Shown here in pieces: positions 13,623-21,718 of a stretch of 39,650 nucleotides of DNA. Position numbers and translations under genes: made by a program. The notes beneath the pieces were generated by a model. The model was not told where the DNA came from and did not search any database. It worked only from the letters and a program-made list of their open reading frames with translations. Source of the stretch: Pseudomonas morbosilactucae (GTDB taxonomy: Bacteria; Pseudomonadota; Gammaproteobacteria; Pseudomonadales; Pseudomonadaceae); contig NZ_JALQCW010000010.1 in NCBI RefSeq assembly GCF_023241715.1, positions 1-39,650 on the forward strand, read 5' to 3'. The stretch's first letter is position 1, and every line of letters starts with the position of its first letter.

Positions 13623-16600
13623 ATGTTCGAAACTCTCTTGATCGCCAACCGCGGCGCCATTGCCTGTCGCATCCTGCGCACCCTGCGCGAACTGCAGGTC
13701 AAAGGCGTTGCCGTGTATTCCGAGGCCGATGCCGCCAGCCTGCACATTTTGCAAGCCGATGAAGCCCACAGCCTCGGCGAAGGTGCCGCGGCGGGCACTT
13801 ACCTGGCGGTGGACAAGATCCTCGCCATCGCACGGGCCAGCGGCGCCACGGCGATTCACCCCGGCTACGGCTTTCTCTCGGAGAACGCGGCCTTCGCCGA
13901 AGCCTGCGAAGCTGCGGGCATCGCCTTTGTCGGGCCAACCCCCGATCAGTTGCGCGTGTTCGGCCTGAAACACACCGCCCGCGCCCTGGCCCGTGCCCAA
14001 GGCGTGCCGTTGCTCGAAGGCAGCGAGCTGCTGGACGACCTCGACGCCGCCCTGCTCGCCGCTGCGCAGGTGGGCTACCCGGTGATGCTCAAAAGCACCG
14101 CCGGCGGCGGTGGCATCGGCATGCGCGTCTGCCGCAGCGCTGCCGAGTTGAGTGAGTGCTTCGAAGGGGTCAAACGCCTGGGCCAGAACAACTTCAGCGA
14201 CGCCGGGGTGTTTATCGAGCAATACATCCAGCGCGCTCGGCACCTGGAGGTCCAGGTGTTCGGCGACGGCCAGGGCCAGGTCATCGCCCTCGGCGTGCGC
14301 GACTGCTCGGTGCAACGGCGCAACCAGAAAGTCCTTGAAGAAACCCCGGCGCCCAACCTGCCCGAAGGCATGTCTGAAGCCCTGTGCGCCGCGGCCATCC
14401 AACTGGCCAAGGCGGTCAACTACCGCAGCGCTGGCACCGTGGAGTTCGTCTTCGACAGCGACACGCAACGCTTCTACTTCCTCGAAGTGAACACCCGCTT
14501 GCAAGTAGAGCACGGGGTCACGGAGCAAGTCTGGGGCGTCGACCTGGTGCGCTGGATGGTGCAATTGGCCGCTGGCGACCTGCCGCCGCTGAGCCATCTG
14601 AGCCAGACCCTTCAGGCGTCCGGCCATGCCATCCAGGCGCGCTTGTACGCCGAAGACCCGGGGCGGGATTTCCAGCCCAGCCCCGGTCTGCTGACGGCGG
14701 TTAGCTTCCCGGAGGCCGATGGCAAACAGCTGCGCATCGACACTTGGGTCGAAGCCGGCTGCGAAATCCCACCCTATTTCGACCCAATGATCGCCAAGGT
14801 CATCAGTTGGGCCCCGGACCGCGAACAGGCGCGCCAGGCACTGCATCAGGTACTGGGCGACAGCGTGCTCTATGGCGTGGAGACCAACCGCGATTACCTG
14901 CGGCAGATTCTGCTCGCGGCACCTTTCGCCAGCGGCCGGCCCTGGACCCGTTGCCTGGAAGGCCTGAGCTACCAGGCCAATACCCTGGAAGTGCTCAGCG
15001 CCGGCACCCAGACCAGCGTCCAGGACTACCCCGGGCGCCTCGGCTACTGGGCGGTCGGCGTGCCGCCTTCCGGGCCGATGGACAGCCGAGCCTTGCGTCT
15101 GGGCAACCGCCTGCTGGGCAACGAAGAGGGCGCCGCCGCCCTGGAAATCACCATGAGCGGGCCCTTGCTACGCTTCAACTGCGATGCGGTGGTGGCCGTG
15201 ACCGGCGCGGTGATCCCCCTGACCTTGAACGGCGAACCGCAGCCGATGAATCGCGCGCTGCTGATTCCGGCCGGCGCCACCCTGAGCCTGGGCACCCTCG
15301 CCGGGGCTGGGGCACGCAGCTACCTGTGCCTGCGCGGCGGGCTGCAGGTACCGGATTACCTGGGCAGTAAAAGCACCTTCACCCTGGGCCAGTTCGGCGG
15401 CCATGGCGGTCGTGCCCTGCGGGCCGGGGACGTGCTGCACCTGCCGGTCCTGAACGAGCGCAGCGCCGGCCAGCAACTGGCACCGCAGCAGCTCGTCGAG
15501 TTGCCGCCCGTGCGGCAGATCCGCGTGATCTATGGCCCCCATGGCGCGCCGGAATACTTCACCGAGGGCTATATCGAAACTTTCTTCACCACCCAGTGGG
15601 AAGTGCATTTCAACTCCAGCCGCACCGGGGTGCGGCTGATCGGGCCGAAGCCGGAATGGGTGCGGGCCGACGGTGGCGAGGCCGGGCTGCACCCGTCGAA
15701 TATCCATGACAACCCCTACGCGATCGGCGCCGTGGACTTTACCGGCGACATGCCGGTAATCCTCGGTCCGGATGGCCCAAGCCTGGGTGGTTTTGTCTGC
15801 CCGGTGACGGTAATCGAGGCCGACCTGTGGCAACTGGGCCAGCTCAAGGCCGGCGACAAGGTGCAGTTCTTTCCGGTCAGCCTGGAGCAGGCCCGCAACG
15901 CATGCCGGGACTGGCTGAGCGCTTCGGGCCCGCAACCTTCATTTGCGCCAGGCCCTCTCCAGGATCCGGTGGTCCTCGACCTTGGCCAGGACGATCGACG
16001 GCTGGTGGCGCGGCTGGCCGGGGACACTCACCTGCTGCTGGAAATCGGCGCACCGGAGCTGGACCTGGTGCTGCGCTTTCGCGGCCACGCCTTGATGCAA
16101 GCCCTGGAAGCCAAGGCCCTGCCCGGGGTGATCGACCTGACCCCGGGCATCCGCTCGCTGCAAGTGCACTACCGACCGGAGCAACTGCCCCTGGCCGACC
16201 TGCTGGGGATCATTGCCGGTGAATGGGATGGGGTGTGCGCCGCCCAGGACCTGCAAGTGCCGTCGCGCATCGTTCACCTGCCCTTGTCCTGGGACGACCC
16301 GGCTTGCCAATTGGCCATCGAGAAATACATGACCACGGTGCGCAAGGACGCGCCCTGGTGCCCGAGCAACCTGGAGTTCATCCGCCGCATCAACGACCTG
16401 CCCAACCTCGACGAAGTGCAGCGCACGGTGTTCGACGCCAGTTACCTGGTGATGGGCCTGGGCGACGTCTACCTCGGCGCCCCGGTGGCCACGCCGCTGG
16501 ACCCGCGCCACCGCCTGGTGACCACCAAATACAACCCGGCGCGAACCTGGACCGCGGAAAACTCGGTGGGCATCGGCGGCGCCTACCTGTGCGTCTACGG

Positions 16601-17213
16601 CATGGAAGGCCCGGGCGGCTACCAGTTCGTCGGCCGCACCTTGCAGATGTGGAACCGCTACCGCGAGGTCGCGGCGTTCGAAGGCAAGCCCTGGTTGCTG
16701 CGCTTCTTCGACCAGATCCGTTTCTACCCGGTCTGCGCCGATGAGCTGCTGCGGATTCGGCGCGACTTTCCCCTTGGCCGTTTCGACTTGGACATCCAGC
16801 ACAGCCAGCTCAAGCTGGCGGACTACCAGGCCTTTTTGCAGCAGCAGGCCGAGAGCATCGAGGCGTTTCGGCAGCAACAACAAGGCGCTTTCCAGGCCGA
16901 ACGGGAACGCTGGATCGCCAGCGGCCAGGCGCACTTCGACAGCGAAGAGGCCTGCGCCCCCAGCGGCGCCGACACGCCCCTGGAACTCGGCCAATTGAGC
17001 GTCGACAGCCACCTGGCCGGCAACCTCTGGCAGGTTCAGGTGGAGACCGGTAGCCGGGTCGCGGCGGGGGATGTGCTGGTGATCCTGGAGTCGATGAAAA
17101 TGGAAATCCCGTTATTGGCCCCGGTGGCCGGGGTGGTCCGCGAGGTCCGAGTGCAGCCCGGTTCAGCGGTGCAGGCCGGGCAACGGGTGGTGGTGCTGGA
17201 AGAACAACGGTAA
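13623..17213 (+). CDS. uca: Biotin-dependent urea/guanidine carboxylase
   Basis: A 1196-aa cytoplasmic biotin enzyme. Domains in order: biotin carboxylase with ATP-grasp (about 1-450; glycine-rich loop STAGGGGIGMR near 158 and catalytic FLEVNTRLQVEH near 286), carboxyltransferase made of a KipA-like half (about 460-780) and a KipI-like half (about 800-1080; ENSVGIGGAYLCVYG), and a C-terminal biotin carrier with ESMKME near 1157, whose Lys is biotinylated. Annotated relatives are called urea carboxylase, but those behind guanidine-I riboswitches and beside CgdAB carboxylate guanidine. That assignment here rests on context; I could not locate the residue that separates the two specificities. 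The ATG at 13623 starts the canonical MFETLLIANRG. The partner allophanate hydrolase gene is missing downstream. Confidence 0.92.
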   Translation: MFETLLIANRGAIACRILRTLRELQVKGVAVYSEADAASLHILQADEAHSLGEGAAAGTYLAVDKILAIARASGATAIHPGYGFLSENAAFAEACEAAGIAFVGPTPDQLRVFGLKHTARALARAQGVPLLEGSELLDDLDAALLAAAQVGYPVMLKSTAGGGGIGMRVCRSAAELSECFEGVKRLGQNNFSDAGVFIEQYIQRARHLEVQVFGDGQGQVIALGVRDCSVQRRNQKVLEETPAPNLPEGMSEALCAAAIQLAKAVNYRSAGTVEFVFDSDTQRFYFLEVNTRLQVEHGVTEQVWGVDLVRWMVQLAAGDLPPLSHLSQTLQASGHAIQARLYAEDPGRDFQPSPGLLTAVSFPEADGKQLRIDTWVEAGCEIPPYFDPMIAKVISWAPDREQARQALHQVLGDSVLYGVETNRDYLRQILLAAPFASGRPWTRCLEGLSYQANTLEVLSAGTQTSVQDYPGRLGYWAVGVPPSGPMDSRALRLGNRLLGNEEGAAALEITMSGPLLRFNCDAVVAVTGAVIPLTLNGEPQPMNRALLIPAGATLSLGTLAGAGARSYLCLRGGLQVPDYLGSKSTFTLGQFGGHGGRALRAGDVLHLPVLNERSAGQQLAPQQLVELPPVRQIRVIYGPHGAPEYFTEGYIETFFTTQWEVHFNSSRTGVRLIGPKPEWVRADGGEAGLHPSNIHDNPYAIGAVDFTGDMPVILGPDGPSLGGFVCPVTVIEADLWQLGQLKAGDKVQFFPVSLEQARNACRDWLSASGPQPSFAPGPLQDPVVLDLGQDDRRLVARLAGDTHLLLEIGAPELDLVLRFRGHALMQALEAKALPGVIDLTPGIRSLQVHYRPEQLPLADLLGIIAGEWDGVCAAQDLQVPSRIVHLPLSWDDPACQLAIEKYMTTVRKDAPWCPSNLEFIRRINDLPNLDEVQRTVFDASYLVMGLGDVYLGAPVATPLDPRHRLVTTKYNPARTWTAENSVGIGGAYLCVYGMEGPGGYQFVGRTLQMWNRYREVAAFEGKPWLLRFFDQIRFYPVCADELLRIRRDFPLGRFDLDIQHSQLKLADYQAFLQQQAESIEAFRQQQQGAFQAERERWIASGQAHFDSEEACAPSGADTPLELGQLSVDSHLAGNLWQVQVETGSRVAAGDVLVILESMKMEIPLLAPVAGVVREVRVQPGSAVQAGQRVVVLEEQR

Positions 17214-17255
17214 CGGCCAGCATGCCGGCGACAGGGCCCTGGAGCCCATCTTGGT

Positions 17256-17279
17256 GCCCCTCGGCAGGGGCTGATTTTC
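17256..17279 (+). terminator. Probable intrinsic terminator of the guanidine operon
   Basis: GCCCC (17256-17260) and GGGGC (17267-17271) pair around TCGGCA, followed after TGA by four T. The stem is short and the T-run interrupted, so efficiency may be moderate. Confidence 0.5.
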
Positions 17280-17365
17280 TGCCGAAGGCACCGCTAAATG
17301 ACGCAGTTATTTCCGTGCCGTGCCACTAGAATGGCTCCCATCGGGCCACTGCCAACGGAATCGCC

Positions 17366-18853
17366 ATGTCGCTTCGTTCTCCCCTGTATTCACAACGTTC
17401 GTTGGTTATCTCCCTGGTTGCCCTGCTGGGCTGCGGCTTCCTTGCCACGTCGCTGCTCAGCTACTACGCCTCCCGTACTTCGATCCGCGACAACATCGTC
17501 AACACCGAACTGCCGCTGACGTCCGACACGGTGTATTCGGAAATCCAGAAAGACCTGGTCCGCCCGATCCTGATCTCCTCGATGATGGCCCGCGACACCT
17601 TTATGCGGGACTGGGTCGTGGCCGGCGAACGCGACCCGATGCAAATGACCCGCTACCTCAACGAGGTCATGACCCACTACAACGCCTACACCGCGTTCTT
17701 CGTTTCCAACACCAGCCTGACCTACTACCAGGCCAAGGGCGTGCTGAAAAAGATCAAGGCCGATGAGCCCCGGGACGCCTGGTACTTCCGGGTTCGCGAC
17801 ATGACCGCGCCCTACGAGATCAACGTCGACCCGGACCTGGCCAACCAGGACAACCTGACCTTTTTCATCAACTACAAGGTCTACGACTACCAGAACAACT
17901 TCATCGGTGCCGCCGGCGTGGGCCTGACGGTGGACGCCGTGATCAAGCTGATCGACAAGTATCAGCAGCGCTACCAGCGCAGTGTGTATTTCGTCGACAC
18001 CTTCGGTCGCCTGGTGCTCACCGGTGCCGAAGGTGGCCCCGGCGGGGCCCGCAGCGGCCAGTCGCTGAGCGAGCTGCCAAGCATGCAGGAACTGCACGCC
18101 AAGCTGCCCAAGCCCCACAGTGGCAGCTACGAATACTCGGCCCAGGGCCAGGGGCACTTCCTCAATGTGCGCTTTATTCCCGAGCTGAACTGGTACCTGT
18201 TCGTCGACAAGCGCGAAGACGGCGCCCTCAGCGAAATCCGCCAGTCGCTGTACCTCAACCTGCTGATCTGCCTGCTGGTGACCCTGGTGGTGATCGCCTT
18301 GCTGGCCCGCGTGGTGCGCCGTTACCAACGCAAGATTGAAGCCCAGGCGACCCTCGACAGCCTCACCGGGCTGCCCAACCGCCGCGGCTTCGACCTGCTG
18401 GCGGCCCAGGCCATACACGAGGCCGTACGCGAGCCCAAGCCCCTCAGCGCCCTGCTGCTGGACCTGGACCACTTCAAGCGCCTGAACGACACCTACGGTC
18501 ACCTGGCCGGCGACCAAGTGCTGACCGGTTTCGCCCGGGACCTGGAGAGCTGCCTGCGCCAGTCGGACATTGTCTGCCGCTGGGGCGGGGAAGAATTCAT
18601 CATCTTGCTCAAGGACACCGACAGCGCCACGGCCCTGAAAATTGCCGAGAAGATCCGCCTGCTGACCGAACAACGGCACTATGAGTACGAAGGGCAGTCC
18701 CTGCACCTGACCGTCAGCATCGGCTTGACCACCCTGCAAGCCGACGACACGCTGCACAACCTGCTGTCACGCGCCGACAAGGCGATGTACCGTGCCAAAC
18801 AGACCGGCCGTAACCGCACCTGCGTGGAAATGCCTCACTCCAGCTATGAATAA
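17366..18853 (+). CDS. Membrane diguanylate cyclase with periplasmic sensor domain
   Basis: A 495-aa inner membrane signalling protein. A transmembrane helix at about 11-33 and a second at about 293-315 bracket a periplasmic Cache-like sensor domain of about 260 residues, followed by a GGDEF domain. The active site is GGEEF (407-411), and an RxxD product-inhibition site (RQSD, 398-401) is intact five residues upstream, so it should be an active, feedback-inhibited c-di-GMP synthase. DLDHFKRLNDTYGHLAGD is the canonical metal/GTP region. The ligand of the sensor is unknown. Its end overlaps the next gene by 8 bases. Confidence 0.88.
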   Translation: MSLRSPLYSQRSLVISLVALLGCGFLATSLLSYYASRTSIRDNIVNTELPLTSDTVYSEIQKDLVRPILISSMMARDTFMRDWVVAGERDPMQMTRYLNEVMTHYNAYTAFFVSNTSLTYYQAKGVLKKIKADEPRDAWYFRVRDMTAPYEINVDPDLANQDNLTFFINYKVYDYQNNFIGAAGVGLTVDAVIKLIDKYQQRYQRSVYFVDTFGRLVLTGAEGGPGGARSGQSLSELPSMQELHAKLPKPHSGSYEYSAQGQGHFLNVRFIPELNWYLFVDKREDGALSEIRQSLYLNLLICLLVTLVVIALLARVVRRYQRKIEAQATLDSLTGLPNRRGFDLLAAQAIHEAVREPKPLSALLLDLDHFKRLNDTYGHLAGDQVLTGFARDLESCLRQSDIVCRWGGEEFIILLKDTDSATALKIAEKIRLLTEQRHYEYEGQSLHLTVSIGLTTLQADDTLHNLLSRADKAMYRAKQTGRNRTCVEMPHSSYE

Positions 18854-19064
18854 ACCCGACCTCTGCCCCGCCTGTGGTGCCCGCAACGACTGCACCCTGG
18901 CCGACCCTCGCCGCGCCAGCCAGGCCTGCTGGTGCTACAGCGTGAGCATCGACCCGGCCGTGCTCGAAGCACTGCCTGCGGCGCTGCGCGACCTGGCCTG
19001 CCTGTGCCCGCGCTGCGCCCAGGTCGAGGCACAGTTGCAGGCAGCGGCCAAGCCGATCCCGTAA
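18846..19064 (+). CDS. Cysteine-rich CWC-family protein
   Basis: A 72-aa protein with seven cysteines in CPAC, DC, CWC, CLC and PRC contexts; the central CWCYS gives the family name. The arrangement CPxC plus CWC plus CxCPxC suggests one small zinc-binding site. The start lies inside the end of the diguanylate cyclase gene (8-base overlap), which argues for coupled translation. In many Pseudomonas the family is found next to an RsuA-type gene, as here, but its role is unknown. Confidence 0.8.
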   Translation: MNKPDLCPACGARNDCTLADPRRASQACWCYSVSIDPAVLEALPAALRDLACLCPRCAQVEAQLQAAAKPIP

Positions 19065-19097
19065 GATGCGCGCCCCTTCCAAATACCGTCGACTGCC

Positions 19098-19790
19098 ATG
19101 CGAGTAGACCGTTTCTTCAGCAACCTGCCGCGCTTCAACCGACAACAGGTGCGCCTGCTGCTGGTACAGGGGCGGATCAGGATCGATGGGCAGGTCGTCA
19201 GGGACAGCCGCGCCGACGTCACGGAGTTCAGCCGGGTCGAACTCGACGCCGAGCTGCTGCAGGAGGGCAAGCGCGCCCGCTACTTCATGCTGCACAAACC
19301 CCAGGGGTGCGTCAGCGCCACCCAGGACCCCGAACACGCCACGGTGCTGGACCTGATCCACGAGCCGGACAAACACGAGCTGCACATTGCCGGGCGCCTG
19401 GACTACAACACCACCGGGCTGATGCTGATCACCAACGACGGCCAGTGGTCCCGGCGCCTGACCCAGCCGCAGACCAAACTGCCCAAGCTCTACTACGTGG
19501 AAACCGAACAGCCGCTGGGCCCGGAGTACATCAGCACCTTCGCCCAGGGCCTGTACTTTGCCTACGAAGACCTGACCACCCTGCCCGCCGAGCTGGAAAT
19601 CCTCGGCCCACGCTGCGCGCGGCTGAGCATCGTTGAAGGGCGCTATCACCAGGTCAAGCGCATGTTCGGCCACTTCGACAACAAGGTGCTGCGCCTGCAT
19701 CGTGAGCGCATGGGCCCGTTGCTGCTGGACGCGAACCTGCAACCGGGCGAGTACCGGGCATTGACCGACGGCGAAATCCGCCAAGTCTGA
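19098..19790 (+). CDS. rsuA: 16S rRNA pseudouridine(516) synthase, RsuA family
   Basis: A 230-aa RNA-modifying enzyme. An S4 RNA-binding domain (about 1-55, with FNRQQVRLLLVQGRIRIDG) is followed by the pseudouridine synthase domain. The catalytic aspartate is D102 in GRLDYNTTGLML, the same position as in E. coli RsuA. The RsuA-specific YFMLHKPQG and YHQVKRMF motifs are present. It lies 33 bases after the CWC gene and is probably co-transcribed. Assignment to U516 rather than another site follows from the family. Confidence 0.82.
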   Translation: MRVDRFFSNLPRFNRQQVRLLLVQGRIRIDGQVVRDSRADVTEFSRVELDAELLQEGKRARYFMLHKPQGCVSATQDPEHATVLDLIHEPDKHELHIAGRLDYNTTGLMLITNDGQWSRRLTQPQTKLPKLYYVETEQPLGPEYISTFAQGLYFAYEDLTTLPAELEILGPRCARLSIVEGRYHQVKRMFGHFDNKVLRLHRERMGPLLLDANLQPGEYRALTDGEIRQV

Positions 19791-19982
19791 AACTGCCGCG
19801 ACTGCGCACGTCGCAGGGGCCAGAAATGACCATTGGGCAGAACCTGCCGAACAATTTGTCCAAGGCACTTGCAGGTTGGTCGCAGCCCTGCTTGAATCAG
19901 ACCGTCGGCCAAAATGTGACCGATGAGTCACCACCATACTTCTAAGAAACTTTTTGCCGGCAGTGAGCCCTCAGGCTCCGCA

Positions 19983-20011
19983 TTCCCGCCAGCAGATCGC
20001 CCGCCTATAAC
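19983..20011 (+). promoter_or_regulatory. Possible sigma-70 promoter of phaG
   Basis: TATAAC (20006-20011) is a good -10, with TTCCCG (19983-19988) as a weak -35 at 17-base spacing. This would give a leader of about 117 bases before phaG. The remainder of the 344-base gap (19791-20134) shows no gene, clear terminator or recognised site. Confidence 0.3.
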
Positions 20012-20134
20012 AACACCCGTCGACCTGCCTTATCGGATCGACATGGGCTCCCAGATTCCAGGCGTATGCCTACCTGTCACAAAGCCCGTGCACACTCAGT
20101 TGCGCGCATACCCGCTTGCCAGGAGTCTTACGAC

Positions 20135-21019
20135 ATGAGGCCAGAAATCGCTGTGCTGGATATACAGGGTCAGTATCGGGTTTACACGGAGTTCTATCGC
20201 GCAGATGCCGCAGAAAAGACCATCATTCTGGTCAACGGCTCGATGGCCACTACTGCGTCTTTTGCCCAGACCGTGAAAAACCTGCATCCGCAATTCAATG
20301 TGGTGCTCTACGATCAGCCCTACGCGGGCAAATCCAAGGCTCACAACAAGCATGAAAAAATGCTCACCAAGGAAGTCGAAGGGCAGATCCTCCTGGAACT
20401 GATCGACCACTTCGCCGCTGAGCACGTGATGTCCTTTTCCTGGGGCGGCGCGCCCACCCTGATCGCCCTGGCGCATCGCCCGCGGCGTATCGAAAAGGCC
20501 GTGATCAGCTCCTTCTCGCCGGTGATCAACGAACCGATGCGCGACTATCTGGAACGCGGCGTCGACTACCTGGGCAGCCGTGATGGCAATCGCGTCGGCC
20601 ACCTGGTCAACGACACCATCGGCAAGCACCTGCCGTCGTTGTTCAAGCGCTTCAACTACCGCCACGTCAGCAGCCTGGCGGAGCACGAATACGGGCAGAT
20701 GCATTTCCACATCAGCCATGTGCTCCACAGCGATCGCCTGTGCTACCTCAAGGCGGCCAACAGCATCGATGTTCCGGTGTTGTTCATGAACGGCGAATGG
20801 GACGAGTACACCGCTGCCGATGACGCCAAGCTATTCGCCAATCATGTGCAGAACTCCAGCTTCAGCACCATCCAGGCGACCGGTCACTTCCTCGACATGG
20901 AACACAAATCCGCTTGCCGAGACAGCCGCGACGCCTTGCTGGGGTTTCTGAAACCGGCCAGGCACGAAAGCCGTTCGCGGTATCAGTACGTCCAGGACCA
21001 CCATGCATTGGCGCTCTGA
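20135..21019 (+). CDS. phaG: PhaG, (R)-3-hydroxyacyl-ACP:CoA transacylase/thioesterase
   Basis: A 294-aa alpha/beta hydrolase that diverts (R)-3-hydroxyacyl groups from ACP in fatty acid synthesis toward medium-chain-length polyhydroxyalkanoate precursors. It begins MRPEIAVLDIQGQYRVYTEF, the same as P. putida PhaG as I recall it. The triad is S102 (SFSWGG), D223 (GEWDEYT) and H251 (TGHFLDME), at the positions known for PhaG and its relative RhlA. The start has AGGAG upstream. As in other Pseudomonas it stands away from the pha polymerase cluster, and a terminator follows. RhlA was considered; the N-terminus and the long C-terminal tail favour PhaG. Confidence 0.93.
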   Translation: MRPEIAVLDIQGQYRVYTEFYRADAAEKTIILVNGSMATTASFAQTVKNLHPQFNVVLYDQPYAGKSKAHNKHEKMLTKEVEGQILLELIDHFAAEHVMSFSWGGAPTLIALAHRPRRIEKAVISSFSPVINEPMRDYLERGVDYLGSRDGNRVGHLVNDTIGKHLPSLFKRFNYRHVSSLAEHEYGQMHFHISHVLHSDRLCYLKAANSIDVPVLFMNGEWDEYTAADDAKLFANHVQNSSFSTIQATGHFLDMEHKSACRDSRDALLGFLKPARHESRSRYQYVQDHHALAL

Positions 21020-21031
21020 AATGAGGTCATC

Positions 21032-21071
21032 GCGGGCAGCCTTGCGCTGCTGAGAATCCGCTGTTTTTTTT
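21032..21071 (+). terminator. Intrinsic terminator of phaG
   Basis: An inner stem GCAGC/GCTGC (21036-21050) within an outer GCGG/CCGC pairing is followed by eight T (21064-21071). It lies directly after phaG. Confidence 0.7.
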
Positions 21072-21228
21072 CCAGCAACAGGGTTTGTCCGCGATCGACT
21101 GCAACGCCTGCTGTTTTCCTGCCTGTCAGCCTGCCCCACCTCTGCGTGCCCAGCGCCCGCCGTCGACACCCTCCCCTGCCCGCGCGTCCCGTTCCACACG
21201 CGCAAACGCACGCCACACAAAGAAAAAC

Positions 21229-21257
21229 TTCAAATCCGCGCTCACATCTGGTACAAA
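21229..21257 (+). promoter_or_regulatory. Possible promoter of tRNA-Gly
   Basis: TTCAAA (21229-21234) and TACAAA (21252-21257) are 17 bases apart, and TGG before the -10 gives an extended -10. Transcription would start a few bases before the tRNA at 21271. Each hexamer matches consensus at four of six bases. Nothing else is recognised in 21072-21228. Confidence 0.4.
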
Positions 21258-21270
21258 GTCAGCCGTTCGA

Positions 21271-21344
21271 GCGGGTGTCGTATAATGGCATTACTCCAGC
21301 TTCCCAAGCTGATAACGAGGGTTCGATTCCCTTCACCCGCTCCA
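21271..21344 (+). tRNA. tRNA-Gly(CCC)
   Basis: A 74-nt cloverleaf. Acceptor GCGGGTG pairs with CACCCGC (21334-21340), the anticodon loop is TTCCCAA (anticodon CCC), the T arm has GGTTCGATTCC, and CCA is encoded at 21342-21344 after discriminator T. It closely resembles E. coli glyU. Its 3' end is a potential integration site, but no second copy is seen in the window. A terminator follows at 21402. Confidence 0.97.
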
Positions 21345-21401
21345 GTCCATTTCAAATCCAGCGTCAGGATGCAATGACGAGGGATACAGCACAGATAAGA
21401 G

Positions 21402-21425
21402 CCGGTCCAATGGACCGGTTTTTTT
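21402..21425 (+). terminator. Intrinsic terminator after tRNA-Gly
   Basis: CCGGTCC (21402-21408), loop AAT, GGACCGG (21412-21418), then seven T. It is a compact, strong terminator 58 bases after the tRNA. Confidence 0.88.
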
Positions 21426-21512
21426 ATGCCCGTCATTCGGCCATGGCTCTTGCCGCCACCCCATATCACTGCCGAGAAAACCTCGGGCTGCGTCGCGACA
21501 ACGCTTGTGCGC

Positions 21513-21640
21513 AAAAAAAACGGCCCTGGGCTTTCGCCCAGGACCGCGTTCAGTGGTTGCCCCCTTGTTGCCACCCGGCTCCTGCCAGGCATGGGCTTTT
21601 TTACCAGCCCGCCACTGTCAGTTGGCTGAACCTGAATTCA
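21513..21640 (-). ncRNA. Candidate small RNA with strong terminator (minus strand)
   Basis: On the minus strand a perfect stem CGG-x-CCTGGGC/GCCCAGG-x-CCG (21521-21546) with loop GAAA is followed by eight T (21513-21520), yet no gene of that strand lies directly upstream: the methyltransferase gene ends at 21719 and has its own terminator at 21674-21701. Just 5' of this stem are two more potential hairpins, including CCTGGC-AGGA-GCCGGG, which shows a GGA in its loop as in RsmA/CsrA targets. The 5' end is a guess, and no clear promoter was found. I do not recognise the RNA securely. Confidence 0.35.
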
Positions 21641-21673
21641 ATGCAGCGCTGACCGCAAGCCGATTGCAGGCAA

Positions 21674-21701
21674 AAAAACCGGCCACTGAGTGCCGGTTTT
21701 T
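21674..21701. terminator. Bidirectional terminator
   Basis: AAAAACCGGC (21674-21683) and GCCGGTTTTT (21692-21701) pair perfectly around an 8-nt loop, with A and T tracts on the two sides. It would end the minus-strand methyltransferase transcript and any plus-strand readthrough. Confidence 0.85.
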
Positions 21702-21718
21702 ATCTCGCTGGCGCCGCC

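Noticed and set aside
20135..21019. RhlA (rhamnolipid precursor synthase)
   Set aside because: Shares the fold and triad, but the N-terminus, many internal blocks and the long C-terminal tail match PhaG; there is no rhlB or rhlI/rhlR next to it.
21271..21344. tRNA-Gly as the attachment site of an integrated island
   Set aside because: No integrase, no repeat of the tRNA 3' end downstream within the window, and flanking genes look chromosomal.
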